Of a stretch of DNA of 64,000 bases, positions 7,972-17,017 are shown piece after piece (positions within the stretch are counted from its first letter, which is position 1; each line of letters opens with the position of its first letter). The position numbers were made by a program, and so were the translations under genes. The notes below the pieces were generated by a model, which made no database searches, was not told the origin of the DNA, and worked only from the letters and a program-made list of their open reading frames with translations. The stretch is from Cognatiyoonia koreensis (GTDB lineage Bacteria; Pseudomonadota; Alphaproteobacteria; Rhodobacterales; Rhodobacteraceae), in assembly GCF_900109295.1 (NCBI RefSeq), contig NZ_FOIZ01000001.1:1984001-2048000 (forward strand), in the 5' to 3' direction.

Positions 7972-10734
7972 ATGACCAACATCAAAACGCCGGACAGTTT
8001 TCTCTGTCCGGCGTCTGACATTTTCGACCATGCCGCCACGCGAGAGGCGCTCGGCTTGGCAATTGCAGACTGCACTGATGCCAAGGACGTCCGCAAGGCG
8101 GCCATCAGTGTGCTGCAGCGCGCACAGGTGCGTGGGCGCGAGGCGATCAAAGCAGCGTTTCTTGAACAGCCATTCGCATCGCATAAAACAACGACCGCCT
8201 ATTCATGGCTGACCGACCAGCTGGTCATTTCAGCAATTGAGGTTGCCAAGACAACGCTTCACAAACTTCCGAACCCGACCGAGGCTGAAAAACTAAGCGT
8301 TATTGCTGTCGGCGGCTACGGACGAGGAGAGATGGCCCCGCATTCCGATGTCGATCTACTTTTCCTCACCCCCTACAAAATGACGCCTTGGGCAGAAAGC
8401 GTGATCGAGTCCACGCTTTACATGTTGTGGGATCTCAAGATGAAAGTCGGCCACGCCAGCCGCACGATCAAGGATTGCATCCGACTTGCCCGCGAGGATT
8501 ACACGATCCGCACGTCGTTGGTCGAATACCGCTATCTGACAGGCGACGCCGAACTCGCCAGGAAACTTGGCAAACGACTCTGGGATGAACTTTTTTCAAC
8601 CACGGCAAGCGACTTCATCGAAGCCAAGCTTGACGAGCGCGACGAACGACACCGCAAGCAGGGTGGGCAGCGCTATGTGGTCGAACCGAATGTGAAGGAA
8701 GGCAAAGGTGGTCTGCGCGATCTTCAGTCACTTTTCTGGATCAACAAATACCTTCATGGCGTTCAACAGGCACGAGACCTGATCGAATTTGATGTATTCT
8801 CGGCAGACGAATATGAAACGTTCAAACGGGCGCATAATTTCCTGTGGGCCGTGCGCTGTCATCTGCACCTTATCGCCGGCCGTGCCGTCGATCAGCTGAC
8901 GTTCGACATGCAGGTGCTGGTGGCCGAATTGATGGGCTACGAAGACAAGGGCGGGCGGCGCGCGGTCGAACACTTCATGCAGGACTACTTCCGCCACGCG
9001 ACCCGCGTGGGAGAGCTGACACGCATCTTCCTGACAGCACAGGAAGACGCCCGCACAAAGCCCGAGCCGATGCTGGTGCGTCTGCTGAAACGGCGCAAAC
9101 GGGCAAAGCCGCCATACGCCATCAAGCAGAACCGGATCACGGTAGACGATGAAAAGGCATTCCTGTCGGACAGTCTGAACATGCTGCGCATCTTCGAAGA
9201 GGCATTGCGCACCGGCACGCTGATCCACCCGGACGCGATGCGCCTTTTGGCGGCCAATCTAAATCTGATCGATGATGAAATGCGCAACGACAAGGAAGCC
9301 AACAAGTTGTTCCTTGGCCTGATGTTGAAACACGGCAATCCGGAACGCGCGTTGCGACGCATGAACGAACTTGGCGTGCTCGGCGCTTTCGTCCCTGAAT
9401 TCGCGCATATCGTCGCGATGATGCAGTTCAACATGTATCACAAGTACACGGTCGACGAGCATATCATTCAGACGATCTCGAACCTGCACCAGATCGAACA
9501 GAAAGAACTGATCGAAGAACTTCCGATCGCGTCCGGAATCCTCGAAAAAGGGATCAATCGCAGGGTGATCTATGTTGCCTTGCTGCTCCATGACATCGCC
9601 AAAGGACGGCACGAAGACCATTCCATTCTGGGCGCACAGATGGCCCGCAAGATCGCACCGCGCTTCGGGCTCAGCAAGAAAGACTGTGACACCGTGGAAT
9701 GGCTGATCCGCTATCACCTGCTGATGTCGGACACGGCCCAGAAACGCGACATCGCCGAACCGCGCACCGTGCGTGGTTTCGCGAACGCGGTGAAATCGGT
9801 CGAGCGGCTTGACCTGCTGACAGTGCTGACCGTCTGCGACATCCGTGGCGTTGGCCCTGACACGTGGAACAACTGGAAAGCGGTTTTGATCCGCAACCTC
9901 TATCGCGCGACCCGCAGTGCACTTGAAAACGGGCTCGAAGACGTCAACCGCGAAAGCCGCGAGGCAGAGGCCAAGCGGGCCTTGCGCGAAACGCTGGACG
10001 GCTGGGACGCAAAAGACCTCAAGACAGAGGTCGGGCGGCACTATGGCCCCTATTGGCAGGGTCTGCCGCCCGCAACGCATATCGTGTTTGCGAACCTTCT
10101 CAAGGATATCACTGATAGCGAAATTGCGATTGATCTGATGCTGGATGACGACCGCGATGCGACACGCGCCTGTTTCGCGATGGTCGATCACCCGGGGCTT
10201 TTCAGCCGTATGGTCGGTGCCCTCGCGCTCGTCGGGGCAAACATCGTGGATGCGCGCACCTACACGACCAAGGACGGATATGCGACCGCCGTCTTCTGGG
10301 TCCAGGATTCCGAAGGCCACCCTTACGAGGCCTCACGCCTGCCCCGGCTTGAACAGATGATCAAGAAAACGCTCAAGGGCGAAGTGGTGGCCCGCGATGC
10401 CATCAAGGACCGCGACAAAATCAAGAAACGTGAGCGCGCTTTCAAGGTGCCGACAAACATCACCTTCGATAACGAAGGGTCGGAAATCTACACGATCATC
10501 GAAGTCGATACCCGCGATCGTCCAGGACTTCTGTTCGATCTCACACGAACTTTTGCACATAACTACGTTTATATCGCGTCAGCTGTGATCGCGACCTATG
10601 GTGAACAGGTCGTGGACACATTCTATGTGAAAGACATGACAGGCATGAAATACCACGCCGAACACAAGCGGGCATCGCTTGAACGCAAACTGCGCGAAGC
10701 CATCGCCCAAGGTGCGGAACGCGCAGAGTCATGA
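7972..10734 (+). CDS. glnD: Bifunctional [protein-PII] uridylyltransferase / uridylyl-removing enzyme
   Basis: 920-aa nitrogen sensor that uridylylates PII proteins when glutamine is low and removes UMP when it is high. The nucleotidyltransferase signature GGYGRGE is at 114-120, with metal-binding Asp126 and Asp128 (HSDVDLL). An HD hydrolase domain carries VALLLHDIAKGRHEDHS at about 530-550. Two C-terminal ACT domains follow (MVDHPGLFSRMVGALALVGANIVDARTY and VDTRDRPGLLFDLTRTF). Its length is slightly above E. coli GlnD (890). A perfect 10-bp inverted repeat lies inside codons 6-14 (see findings), so the start could be questioned. The stop overlaps the murJ ATG. Confidence 0.96.
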   Translation: MTNIKTPDSFLCPASDIFDHAATREALGLAIADCTDAKDVRKAAISVLQRAQVRGREAIKAAFLEQPFASHKTTTAYSWLTDQLVISAIEVAKTTLHKLPNPTEAEKLSVIAVGGYGRGEMAPHSDVDLLFLTPYKMTPWAESVIESTLYMLWDLKMKVGHASRTIKDCIRLAREDYTIRTSLVEYRYLTGDAELARKLGKRLWDELFSTTASDFIEAKLDERDERHRKQGGQRYVVEPNVKEGKGGLRDLQSLFWINKYLHGVQQARDLIEFDVFSADEYETFKRAHNFLWAVRCHLHLIAGRAVDQLTFDMQVLVAELMGYEDKGGRRAVEHFMQDYFRHATRVGELTRIFLTAQEDARTKPEPMLVRLLKRRKRAKPPYAIKQNRITVDDEKAFLSDSLNMLRIFEEALRTGTLIHPDAMRLLAANLNLIDDEMRNDKEANKLFLGLMLKHGNPERALRRMNELGVLGAFVPEFAHIVAMMQFNMYHKYTVDEHIIQTISNLHQIEQKELIEELPIASGILEKGINRRVIYVALLLHDIAKGRHEDHSILGAQMARKIAPRFGLSKKDCDTVEWLIRYHLLMSDTAQKRDIAEPRTVRGFANAVKSVERLDLLTVLTVCDIRGVGPDTWNNWKAVLIRNLYRATRSALENGLEDVNRESREAEAKRALRETLDGWDAKDLKTEVGRHYGPYWQGLPPATHIVFANLLKDITDSEIAIDLMLDDDRDATRACFAMVDHPGLFSRMVGALALVGANIVDARTYTTKDGYATAVFWVQDSEGHPYEASRLPRLEQMIKKTLKGEVVARDAIKDRDKIKKRERAFKVPTNITFDNEGSEIYTIIEVDTRDRPGLLFDLTRTFAHNYVYIASAVIATYGEQVVDTFYVKDMTGMKYHAEHKRASLERKLREAIAQGAERAES
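7988..8013 (+). repeat. Perfect 10-bp inverted repeat in the first codons of glnD
   Basis: CGCCGGACAG (7988-7997) and CTGTCCGGCG (8004-8013) are exact complements separated by the six bases TTTTCT. The stem is GC-rich and begins 16 bases after the annotated glnD ATG and 40 bases after the stop of the LpoA-like gene. No U-run follows, so an intrinsic terminator is not well supported. A translational or RNA-stability element is possible. Confidence 0.6.
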
Positions 10735-12284
10735 AACCGATCCGTCTCATGGCCGGGTTCCTGACCGTTGGCGTCTGGACATTGCTGTCACGCGTCCTCG
10801 GCTTCGTGCGCGATATCATGATCGCGGGCTATCTCGGGACAGGACCCGTCGCCGAAGCGTTCTTGGTCGCCTTCTCGCTGCCCAATCTGTTCCGCCGTTT
10901 CTTTGCAGAAGGGGCGTTCAACATGGCCTTTGTGCCGATGTTCGCCAAAAAGTTGGAAAACGGCGAAGACCCCAAAAAATTCGCGCAGGACGCGTTTGTT
11001 GGCATGGCGTTCATTCTCACGGTTCTGACGGTTGTCGGCATCGTCTTCATGCCCTTGCTCGTTTCTGCCATTGCCAGCGGTTACATATATGACGAACGCT
11101 TCGATCTGGCGGTCTCCTACGGGCGGTGGGCGTTTCCCTACATCCTATTTATCTCACTCGGAGCATTGCTATCAGGCGTTCTGAACGCGACGGGGCGGTT
11201 CATGGCCGCTGCTGCCGCCCCTGTGTTGCTGAACATCATTTTCGTCATCGCAATGTTGATCGCAGCATCGCTCGATACACCGGACCAATCCCGCACGATT
11301 GGGCAATGGCTGGCCTACGCCGTACCCCTCGCGGGGATCGCGCAAGTCACGCTGGTTTGGTTTGCCGCACGGCGCGCCGGTTTCACGCTGCTGCCCGGCA
11401 TGCCAAAGCTGACACCGGAACTCAAACGGCTCGCCATCATCGCCGCACCCGCAGCACTGGCAGGCGGGGTCGTACAGATTAACCTGCTCGTTGGCAGACA
11501 GGTCGCCAGCTATTTTGAAGGGGCGGTTGCATGGCTGAACTATGCAGACCGACTTTACCAACTGCCATTGGGCGTTGTGGGCATCGCCATCGGGGTTGTG
11601 CTGTTGCCGGATCTGTCGCGCCGTCTGCGCGCCGGGGATACCGCAGGCGGGCGCGATGCGTTCAACCGCGCCTCTGAAATCAGCCTTGCACTGACAATTC
11701 CGGCCTCCATCGCGCTGATCGTGATCCCGATCCCGCTGGTCAGCGTTATGTTCCAGCGTGGCGCATTTACATCCGATGACACGATGGCCACCGCATTCGC
11801 CGTCGCAGTCTATGGCCTTGGGCTGCCCGCCTTTGTTCTGCAAAAGGCTTTGCAGCCGCTCTATTTCGCGCGCGAGGATACAAAGCGCCCATTCTACTAT
11901 GCAATGGCCGCGATGGTACTGAACGCTTCACTGGCGATTGGGTTGTCGCCGGTGGTCGGTTTCATTGCAGCAGCAATCGGCACAACCGTAACGGGCTGGG
12001 CAATGGTTGTTCTGCTGTGGCTCGGATCACGCGACATGGGCGAAGCCGCGCGACTGGACGACCGGTTCAAGACGCGCATCTGGCGGATCATTCTGGCGGC
12101 AATCGGCATGGGTGTCGTACTTTGGGGCGCGCAAGTCATCCTGGGCCCGTTCTTTGGCGTGCCAACGCTGCGCTACGTCGCGCTTGCCGTGCTGGTTCTG
12201 ATCGGGATCGTCAGCTACTTCGGTCTGGCACAGATTTTCGGGGCGCTTCGGCTTGGCGATGTCAGGCGCGCGCTGCGGCGCTAG
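10731..12284 (+). CDS. murJ: Lipid II flippase MurJ
   Basis: 517-aa polytopic inner-membrane protein of the MOP/MviN superfamily that flips lipid II to the periplasm for peptidoglycan synthesis. The N-terminus MKPIRLMAGFLTVGVWTLLSRVLGFVRDIMIA is the typical MurJ first transmembrane segment with the SRVLGFVRD motif. LPNLFRRFFAEGAFNMAFVPMF follows, with about 14 hydrophobic segments in total. The ATG overlaps the glnD stop by 4 bases. The glnD-murJ order is frequent in alphaproteobacteria and points to one transcript. Confidence 0.95.
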   Translation: MKPIRLMAGFLTVGVWTLLSRVLGFVRDIMIAGYLGTGPVAEAFLVAFSLPNLFRRFFAEGAFNMAFVPMFAKKLENGEDPKKFAQDAFVGMAFILTVLTVVGIVFMPLLVSAIASGYIYDERFDLAVSYGRWAFPYILFISLGALLSGVLNATGRFMAAAAAPVLLNIIFVIAMLIAASLDTPDQSRTIGQWLAYAVPLAGIAQVTLVWFAARRAGFTLLPGMPKLTPELKRLAIIAAPAALAGGVVQINLLVGRQVASYFEGAVAWLNYADRLYQLPLGVVGIAIGVVLLPDLSRRLRAGDTAGGRDAFNRASEISLALTIPASIALIVIPIPLVSVMFQRGAFTSDDTMATAFAVAVYGLGLPAFVLQKALQPLYFAREDTKRPFYYAMAAMVLNASLAIGLSPVVGFIAAAIGTTVTGWAMVVLLWLGSRDMGEAARLDDRFKTRIWRIILAAIGMGVVLWGAQVILGPFFGVPTLRYVALAVLVLIGIVSYFGLAQIFGALRLGDVRRALRR

Positions 12285-12958
12285 CGGCGGCGCATACGCG
12301 CAACAAATGCCTGCCAACCGCCAGGGGCAAGCAATGGTGCCACCGCAAAGCCCGAAAAGAATCCTGCCAATTCCGCGATCCACTGCGGGGTCGATCCGAA
12401 CGCGATGCCGTAAAATAGCTGCAATCCCAGCAGAAATCCGATCAGACGAAAGGCCGCCAGCTGGTTCTCGCCCGACTCTCCGAGGCGCAACCAGATCAGG
12501 TAGGTATAGGCCCCGATCAAACCATAGGCAGCTGGGTATGCACCGATCAGCGGCACAAAGCCTGACAGGAACAGGCCATAGACAAGCGCACCAAAGGCCG
12601 CGGTAAAGAAGAACAGAAAGCCGGTGGCGAAGTTCCCGAACGCATCTCCGACAAACTTCCCAAGTGCGAGCGTCAGAACCATCCCGAACATTGCGTCCAG
12701 AAAGGACGCGTGGACAAATGAAAACGTGACGAACCGCTTGAGGACCTCGAAAGAATAATCGCCGCGCACAAAGACCAGTTCGGACACCGACGGGGCAAAT
12801 GCATAGCTGCGCACCGCTTCCAGCCGCCACCCAATCGCGCCGGGCCCGCCAATCAAACCCTGCGCCCCGGCCGTGAAGATCAATTCGACGACAACGATGA
12901 TCAGGACAAGGGCCACGACCACGGGTGGCAATGCGTTAAAGGGGCTTTGGTTATCCAT
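12281..12958 (-). CDS. Rhomboid-like membrane protein lacking the catalytic residues
   Basis: 225-aa six-TM protein from the ATG at 12958; an upstream in-frame start would run into trpS. The layout matches the rhomboid family: an FVHASFLDAMFGMVLTLALGKFVGD loop-TM2 region, then LIGAYPAAYGLIGAYTY where active rhomboids have G-x-S-G-A-x-x-G-L-x-G, and a last TM WIAELAGFFSGF where active ones have A-H-L-G-G-F. The nucleophile Ser reads Tyr, the catalytic His reads Glu, and the HxxxN of TM2 reads DxxxG. It is therefore probably an inactive (iRhom-like) member, although databases may label it a protease. It is convergent with murJ (4-base overlap) and divergent from trpS. Confidence 0.6.
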   Translation of the reverse strand: MDNQSPFNALPPVVVALVLIIVVVELIFTAGAQGLIGGPGAIGWRLEAVRSYAFAPSVSELVFVRGDYSFEVLKRFVTFSFVHASFLDAMFGMVLTLALGKFVGDAFGNFATGFLFFFTAAFGALVYGLFLSGFVPLIGAYPAAYGLIGAYTYLIWLRLGESGENQLAAFRLIGFLLGLQLFYGIAFGSTPQWIAELAGFFSGFAVAPLLAPGGWQAFVARMRRR

Positions 12959-13037
12959 GATTGGACCTGTTGAAACTCGAAACGACCTCTGGCATGGGTA
13001 GCGGGCGTTTTTGCAGATGACCACCCCGGATAGACCA

Positions 13038-14054
13038 ATGACCCAAGCCACTTTCACCCCCCGCGTCTTCTCTGGCATCAAGCCGTCAGGGGGGCTGCAG
13101 CTTGGCAACTACCTTGGCGCGATCAAGCGGTTTGTCGGCATGCAGGGCGAGATGGAAACCATCTATTGCGTTGTCGATCTGCACGCGATCACCGTCTGGC
13201 AGGACCCGCAGGAGCTGGCACGGGGCACGCGCGAAGTCGCTGCTGGCTATCTTGCAGCGGGACTTGACCCGACAAAATCCATTCTGTTCAACCAATCCCA
13301 AGTCGCCGCCCATGCAGAACTTGGCTGGATCTTCAACTGCGTCGCCCGCATGGGCTGGATGAACCGCATGACCCAATTCAAGGACAAGGCGGGAAAGAAT
13401 GCGGAGAACGTCTCGCTCGGGCTGTATGCCTATCCGTCACTGATGGCAGCCGACATCCTGCTTTACCACGCAACCCACGTTCCCGTGGGCGAAGACCAGA
13501 AACAGCATGTTGAACTGACGCGCGACATCGCAGCGAAATTCAACCACGACTACAAAACCGACTTCTTCCCGTTGACCGAGCCGGTCATCGGCGGCCCTGC
13601 CGCGCGGATCATGAATCTGCGCGATGGCACCAAGAAAATGTCGAAATCCGGCGAAAGCGATATGGAACGCATCAACATGCTTGATGATGCCGACACGATC
13701 GCCAAAAAGTTCAAAAAAGCGAAATCCGATCCCGAACCGCTGCCCGAAAACGTCGAAGGGCTGAAAGACCGGCCCGAGGCACGCAACCTCGTCGATATCT
13801 ACGCGGCTCTGAACGATCAGACACCAGAACAGGTCATCGCTGAATTCGGCGGTGCTGGATGGGGCAAATTCAAGCCCGCGCTGGCCGATATGGCCGTCGC
13901 CAAGCTCGCCCCGATCTCGGGCGAAATGAAGCGGCTGATGGATGATCCGGCTGAAATTGATCGCATTCTGGGTGAAGGCGCTGCAAAGGCGCGCGAGATC
14001 GCGGAACCGATCCTGAAAAAGACATACGACATCGTCGGGATGCTGCGCAGCTAA
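13038..14054 (+). CDS. trpS: Tryptophanyl-tRNA synthetase
   Basis: Class Ic aminoacyl-tRNA synthetase, 338 aa from the ATG at 13038. In-frame ATGs at 13011 and 13017 would add up to nine residues. I chose 13038 because [19 protein letters not shown] matches the family start; no strong Shine-Dalgarno decides it. The HIGH-equivalent reads QLGNYLGA after SGIKPSGGL (usually HLGNYLGA), and the KMSKS loop reads [24 protein letters not shown] and [26 protein letters not shown] are TrpRS blocks. It charges tRNA-Trp. Confidence 0.96.
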   Translation: MTQATFTPRVFSGIKPSGGLQLGNYLGAIKRFVGMQGEMETIYCVVDLHAITVWQDPQELARGTREVAAGYLAAGLDPTKSILFNQSQVAAHAELGWIFNCVARMGWMNRMTQFKDKAGKNAENVSLGLYAYPSLMAADILLYHATHVPVGEDQKQHVELTRDIAAKFNHDYKTDFFPLTEPVIGGPAARIMNLRDGTKKMSKSGESDMERINMLDDADTIAKKFKKAKSDPEPLPENVEGLKDRPEARNLVDIYAALNDQTPEQVIAEFGGAGWGKFKPALADMAVAKLAPISGEMKRLMDDPAEIDRILGEGAAKAREIAEPILKKTYDIVGMLRS

Positions 14055-14167
14055 GGCACGGCTCAACGCAACACGATCAGGATCGTAATGCGATCAACTG
14101 CACCGTCCGGTAGCCCCCTTTTCACCTTCCCGTTTTCCCCCTAGCCTGCCGCAAAAGGGAGGGTGGC

Positions 14168-15034
14168 ATGGCGACCGGACAAAACATTCGCACATACTTT
14201 GACGGGACTTGGCACGATGGCGATGTGGCCATCATGCGTGCCGCCGATCACGGGTCATGGCTTGGCACGACCGTGTTTGACGGTGCACGTTTCGTGAACG
14301 GCAAGACACCCGACCTTCACGCCCACTGTGCGCGGGTCAACCGATCCGCCAAGGCGCTGATGATCACGCCCACCGTCACGACCGACGACATGGTCCAGAT
14401 CGTGCGCGAAGGGCTCAAGGCCTATGCGCCTGACACTGCCGTCTACATACGCCCGATGTATTGGGCGCTTGATGGTGGTGATCTCGGGATCGTGCCCAAG
14501 GAAGGCGCGACCGGTTTTGCGATATGCCTCGAAGAAATCCCGATGGCCGCCCCCACGGCCGCGACGACCCTGACCACGACACGGTTCCGCCGTCCGGTCA
14601 TGGAAAACAACGTCGTGAACGCAAAAGCAGGATGTCTCTACCCCAATAACGCAAGGATGCTCGCCGAAGCCCGCGCCAAAGGTTTCGGAAATGCCCTTGT
14701 GGCCGACATCATGGGAAATGTGGCTGAAACAGCCAGTGCGAATGTATTCATGGTCAAGGATGGGATGGTATTTACACCTATTCCAAACGGCACGTTCCTC
14801 GCCGGGATCACCCGCGCACGTCATATCTCCAACCTCGCCGCAGACGGGGTGAACGTGCACGAAACCGTGCTGTCCTTCGACGACTTTCGCGAAGCGGACG
14901 AGGTTTTCCTGTCAGGCAATATGATGAAGGTCACGCCGGTGACGGCCTTTGATGACCGCAACTACCAGATCGGGCCGCTAACCAAACGGGTGCGCGAAAT
15001 GTACTGGGATTGGGCTGCCTCTGACGCCGACTGA
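14168..15034 (+). CDS. ilvE: Branched-chain amino acid aminotransferase (class IV)
   Basis: 288-aa fold-type IV PLP aminotransferase. The PLP-binding Lys is K153 in ENNVVNAKAGCLYPNN. DHGSWLGTTVFDGARF near the N-terminus and GITRARHISNLAADGV and EVFLSGNMMKVTPVTAFDDR near the C-terminus are family blocks. It interconverts Leu/Ile/Val and their 2-oxo acids. D-amino-acid aminotransferase or aminodeoxychorismate lyase share the fold, but length and active-site context favour a BCAT. The GNAT gene follows after 3 bases and may be co-transcribed. Confidence 0.88.
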   Translation: MATGQNIRTYFDGTWHDGDVAIMRAADHGSWLGTTVFDGARFVNGKTPDLHAHCARVNRSAKALMITPTVTTDDMVQIVREGLKAYAPDTAVYIRPMYWALDGGDLGIVPKEGATGFAICLEEIPMAAPTAATTLTTTRFRRPVMENNVVNAKAGCLYPNNARMLAEARAKGFGNALVADIMGNVAETASANVFMVKDGMVFTPIPNGTFLAGITRARHISNLAADGVNVHETVLSFDDFREADEVFLSGNMMKVTPVTAFDDRNYQIGPLTKRVREMYWDWAASDAD

Positions 15035-15037
15035 TCT

Positions 15038-15526
15038 ATGATCCGCGCACTGGACCCCGCACTAGACCTTGACCGCGTGCATGCGTTCTACCGCGATGCG
15101 CCGGACTATTGGGAACTGGCAGAGGGCCGCGTGCCCGGCCTGCACAAAGCACGCGACTTCTTCACGGATGGACCACCGGGCTGTGATCCGGCAAACAGTC
15201 ACCGGCTTGGTTATTTTCTGGATGATCGCCTGTCCGGCCTCGCAGAACTGTCCTTCGGCTTTCCCGCACAGGGTGACGCCTACCTCGGCCTGATGATGCT
15301 TGGCCCTTGGGCGCGGTCCGCCGGCTATGGGCAGGTCTTTCTGGCGCATATCGTGGACCTCGCGCAGAAGGCTGGGTCGCCATATCTTTTTCTCGCTGTT
15401 ATGGATAGCAACCCGCGGGGTGCGGCATTCTGGGCGCGGCACGGTTTCTTGCCGACTGGACACAGCGGACAAATGCAGGTCGGTGACAAGACGCAAGTGC
15501 TCCATCGGCTTGTCAAACCTCTCTGA
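15038..15526 (+). CDS. GNAT family N-acetyltransferase
   Basis: 162-aa acetyltransferase. The acetyl-CoA binding core reads YLGLMMLGPWARSAGYGQVFLAHIVDLAQKAG, where R-S-A-G-Y-G corresponds to the Q/R-x-x-G-x-G/A loop. It is followed by FLAVMDSNPRGAAFWARHGFLPTGHS, the beta-bulge and C-terminal strand typical of GNATs. The substrate is unknown. It begins 3 bases after the ilvE stop, so the two are likely one transcript. Confidence 0.82.
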   Translation: MIRALDPALDLDRVHAFYRDAPDYWELAEGRVPGLHKARDFFTDGPPGCDPANSHRLGYFLDDRLSGLAELSFGFPAQGDAYLGLMMLGPWARSAGYGQVFLAHIVDLAQKAGSPYLFLAVMDSNPRGAAFWARHGFLPTGHSGQMQVGDKTQVLHRLVKPL

Positions 15527-15619
15527 CGACACGGCCGGGCCAAGCACGCATATCCGATGAACCTTGCCAGTGACGGCGGGTTGCGACAATGTGACGGAAA
15601 GCCAAACAGGGAACCAGTG

Positions 15620-16075
15620 ATGCGCAAGTTTATGGTTGTGCTTGATGACAGCCGCGAATGTCTGAACGCGATGCGCTTTGCAGCGATGCGCGCGGCCCAT
15701 ACAGGAGGCGGCGTGACTGTCCTGTCTGTTATCAGCCCCGACGAATTCAACCACTGGATCGGTGTCGGCGAAATCATGCGTCAGGAAGCGCGCGAGCGTA
15801 TCGAGGTGCACTACGAGGTCTTTGCCAAGTGGATGCGCGACAAGCAGAACGTCGAACCCGAACTTGTCATCCGCGAAGGCGAAGTCGTTCCTGAAATCAT
15901 GGCACAGGTGCAGGAAGACCCCGAAATCGGCGTGCTCGTACTTGGCGCAAGTACCGACGGCAAGGGACCCGGCCCACTTGTGACACAGCTGACCCGGCAG
16001 GCGGGAAATCTGCCGATCCCTGTCACGATCGTTCCGGGCGACATGTCTAAGGAACGGCTCGAAGCCATCACCTGA
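15620..16075 (+). CDS. Universal stress protein (UspA family)
   Basis: 151-aa single-domain Usp protein from the ATG at 15620, preceded by AGGGAACCAG. The family motifs are MVVLDDSRECLNAMRFAAMRAA at the N-terminus and the ATP-binding loop GVLVLGASTDGKGPGPLVTQLTR near the C-terminus, close to G-x2-G-x9-G-(S/T). Such proteins bind ATP or dimerise and support survival under stress; no specific partner is apparent. A short in-frame upstream extension (from 15557) lacks a Shine-Dalgarno sequence. It lies just upstream of the Irr box that precedes nfuA. Confidence 0.85.
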   Translation: MRKFMVVLDDSRECLNAMRFAAMRAAHTGGGVTVLSVISPDEFNHWIGVGEIMRQEARERIEVHYEVFAKWMRDKQNVEPELVIREGEVVPEIMAQVQEDPEIGVLVLGASTDGKGPGPLVTQLTRQAGNLPIPVTIVPGDMSKERLEAIT

Positions 16076-16093
16076 ACTATGCAGACTTCTCCG

Positions 16094-16112
16094 GTTTAGA
16101 ATAATTCTAAAC
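16094..16112. promoter_or_regulatory. Irr box (ICE motif), perfect palindrome
   Basis: GTTTAGAATAATTCTAAAC is a perfect 19-bp palindrome centred on 16103. It contains the TTTAGAA-N3-TTCTAAA pattern known as the iron-control element bound by the haem/iron regulator Irr in alphaproteobacteria. A -35-like TTGACT (16114-16119) follows at once. The site lies 58 bases upstream of the nfuA start, so Irr probably represses or tunes nfuA with iron supply. Confidence 0.85.
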
Positions 16113-16169
16113 CTTGACTTACGGGGAGTGGATACGCATATTCAAATCCTGACAGAAAAGGTTGGTCCG

Positions 16170-16733
16170 ATGTTCATTCAAACCGAATCCACACCAAACC
16201 CGGCGACGCTGAAATTCCTGCCCGGACAAACTGTCCTCGAAGTGGGGACTGCGGATTTCCCAACGGCCGAGGCGGCAAGCAGCTCACCGCTCGCGCAGCG
16301 CATCTTTGCGGTCGATGGGGTGACGGGGGTCTTTTTTGGCGTCGATTTCGTGACGGTGACAAAGGCCGACGGTGTTGAATGGGACCACATCAAACCGGCG
16401 ATCCTTGGCGCGGTCATGGAACACTACCAGTCTGGCCAATCGGTGATGGCGGATGATCACAAACCAGCCTCCGGCCATGCCGAACACACAGGCGAAGACG
16501 GCGAAATCGTCAGCCAGATCAAGGAATTGCTCGACACGCGCGTCCGCCCTGCCGTGGCGCAGGACGGTGGTGATATCACATTCCACGGCTTTGACCGCGG
16601 GATCGTCTATTTGCATATGCAGGGTGCCTGCGCTGGCTGCCCGTCATCCACATTGACCCTGAAAATGGGCATCGAAAACCTGCTGCGGCATTATATCCCC
16701 GAGGTGATCGAAGTCCGCCCCGTCGCAGCATGA
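16170..16733 (+). CDS. nfuA: Fe-S cluster carrier/scaffold protein, NfuA type
   Basis: 187-aa protein that receives and delivers [4Fe-4S] clusters to apo-proteins. The N-terminal Nfu_N domain (MFIQTESTPNPATLKFLPG onward, about 1-90) is joined to a C-terminal NifU domain. That domain's cluster-binding CxxC is C154-x-x-C157 (GACAGCPSST). I chose the ATG at 16170 because MFIQTE is the standard family start; the in-frame start at 16128 has no support. A perfect Irr box lies upstream, consistent with iron control of Fe-S assembly. The stop overlaps the next ATG by 4 bases. Confidence 0.95.
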   Translation: MFIQTESTPNPATLKFLPGQTVLEVGTADFPTAEAASSSPLAQRIFAVDGVTGVFFGVDFVTVTKADGVEWDHIKPAILGAVMEHYQSGQSVMADDHKPASGHAEHTGEDGEIVSQIKELLDTRVRPAVAQDGGDITFHGFDRGIVYLHMQGACAGCPSSTLTLKMGIENLLRHYIPEVIEVRPVAA

Positions 16734-17017
16734 GCGGCGACAAGATTCCCGTCGAGAACGTCAATGTCCCCGGACACGTGACAAACGTCGATGCGGCCAA
16801 ATACACTGCCATGAAAGACGCGATGCTGAATGTCATGTCTGACAAGGGCATGACCGCCAAAGACATCAAGGAAGCGGCCAAAGCGCATCTGCCAGACGAT
16901 TTGTTCCCCGGTGGCGCGACGTCCGGCTGGTGGCAGAAATGCGTGCAGCTTGATCTGGAAGCAAAGGGTGTCGTCAAGCGACACGCCACCAAGCCGCTGA
17001 CATTTTCCAAGGCATGA
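16730..17017 (+). CDS. Small conserved protein, DUF6958-like
   Basis: 95-aa soluble protein without signal peptide or TM. It contains NVPGHVTNVDAAKYTAMKDAML and HLPDDLFPGGATSGWWQKCVQLDLEAKG, blocks I associate with the DUF6958 family (recalled, not searched). The compact winged-helix-like composition suggests a DNA- or protein-binding fold, but no function is known to me. It overlaps nfuA and tsaB by 4 bases at each end, so it is an integral part of an nfuA-tsaB-rimI operon. Confidence 0.75.
   Translation: MSGDKIPVENVNVPGHVTNVDAAKYTAMKDAMLNVMSDKGMTAKDIKEAAKAHLPDDLFPGGATSGWWQKCVQLDLEAKGVVKRHATKPLTFSKA

Noticed and set aside
9259..10320. 353-aa open frame antisense to glnD
   Set aside because: Shadow of the glnD coding sequence without any protein-family feature.
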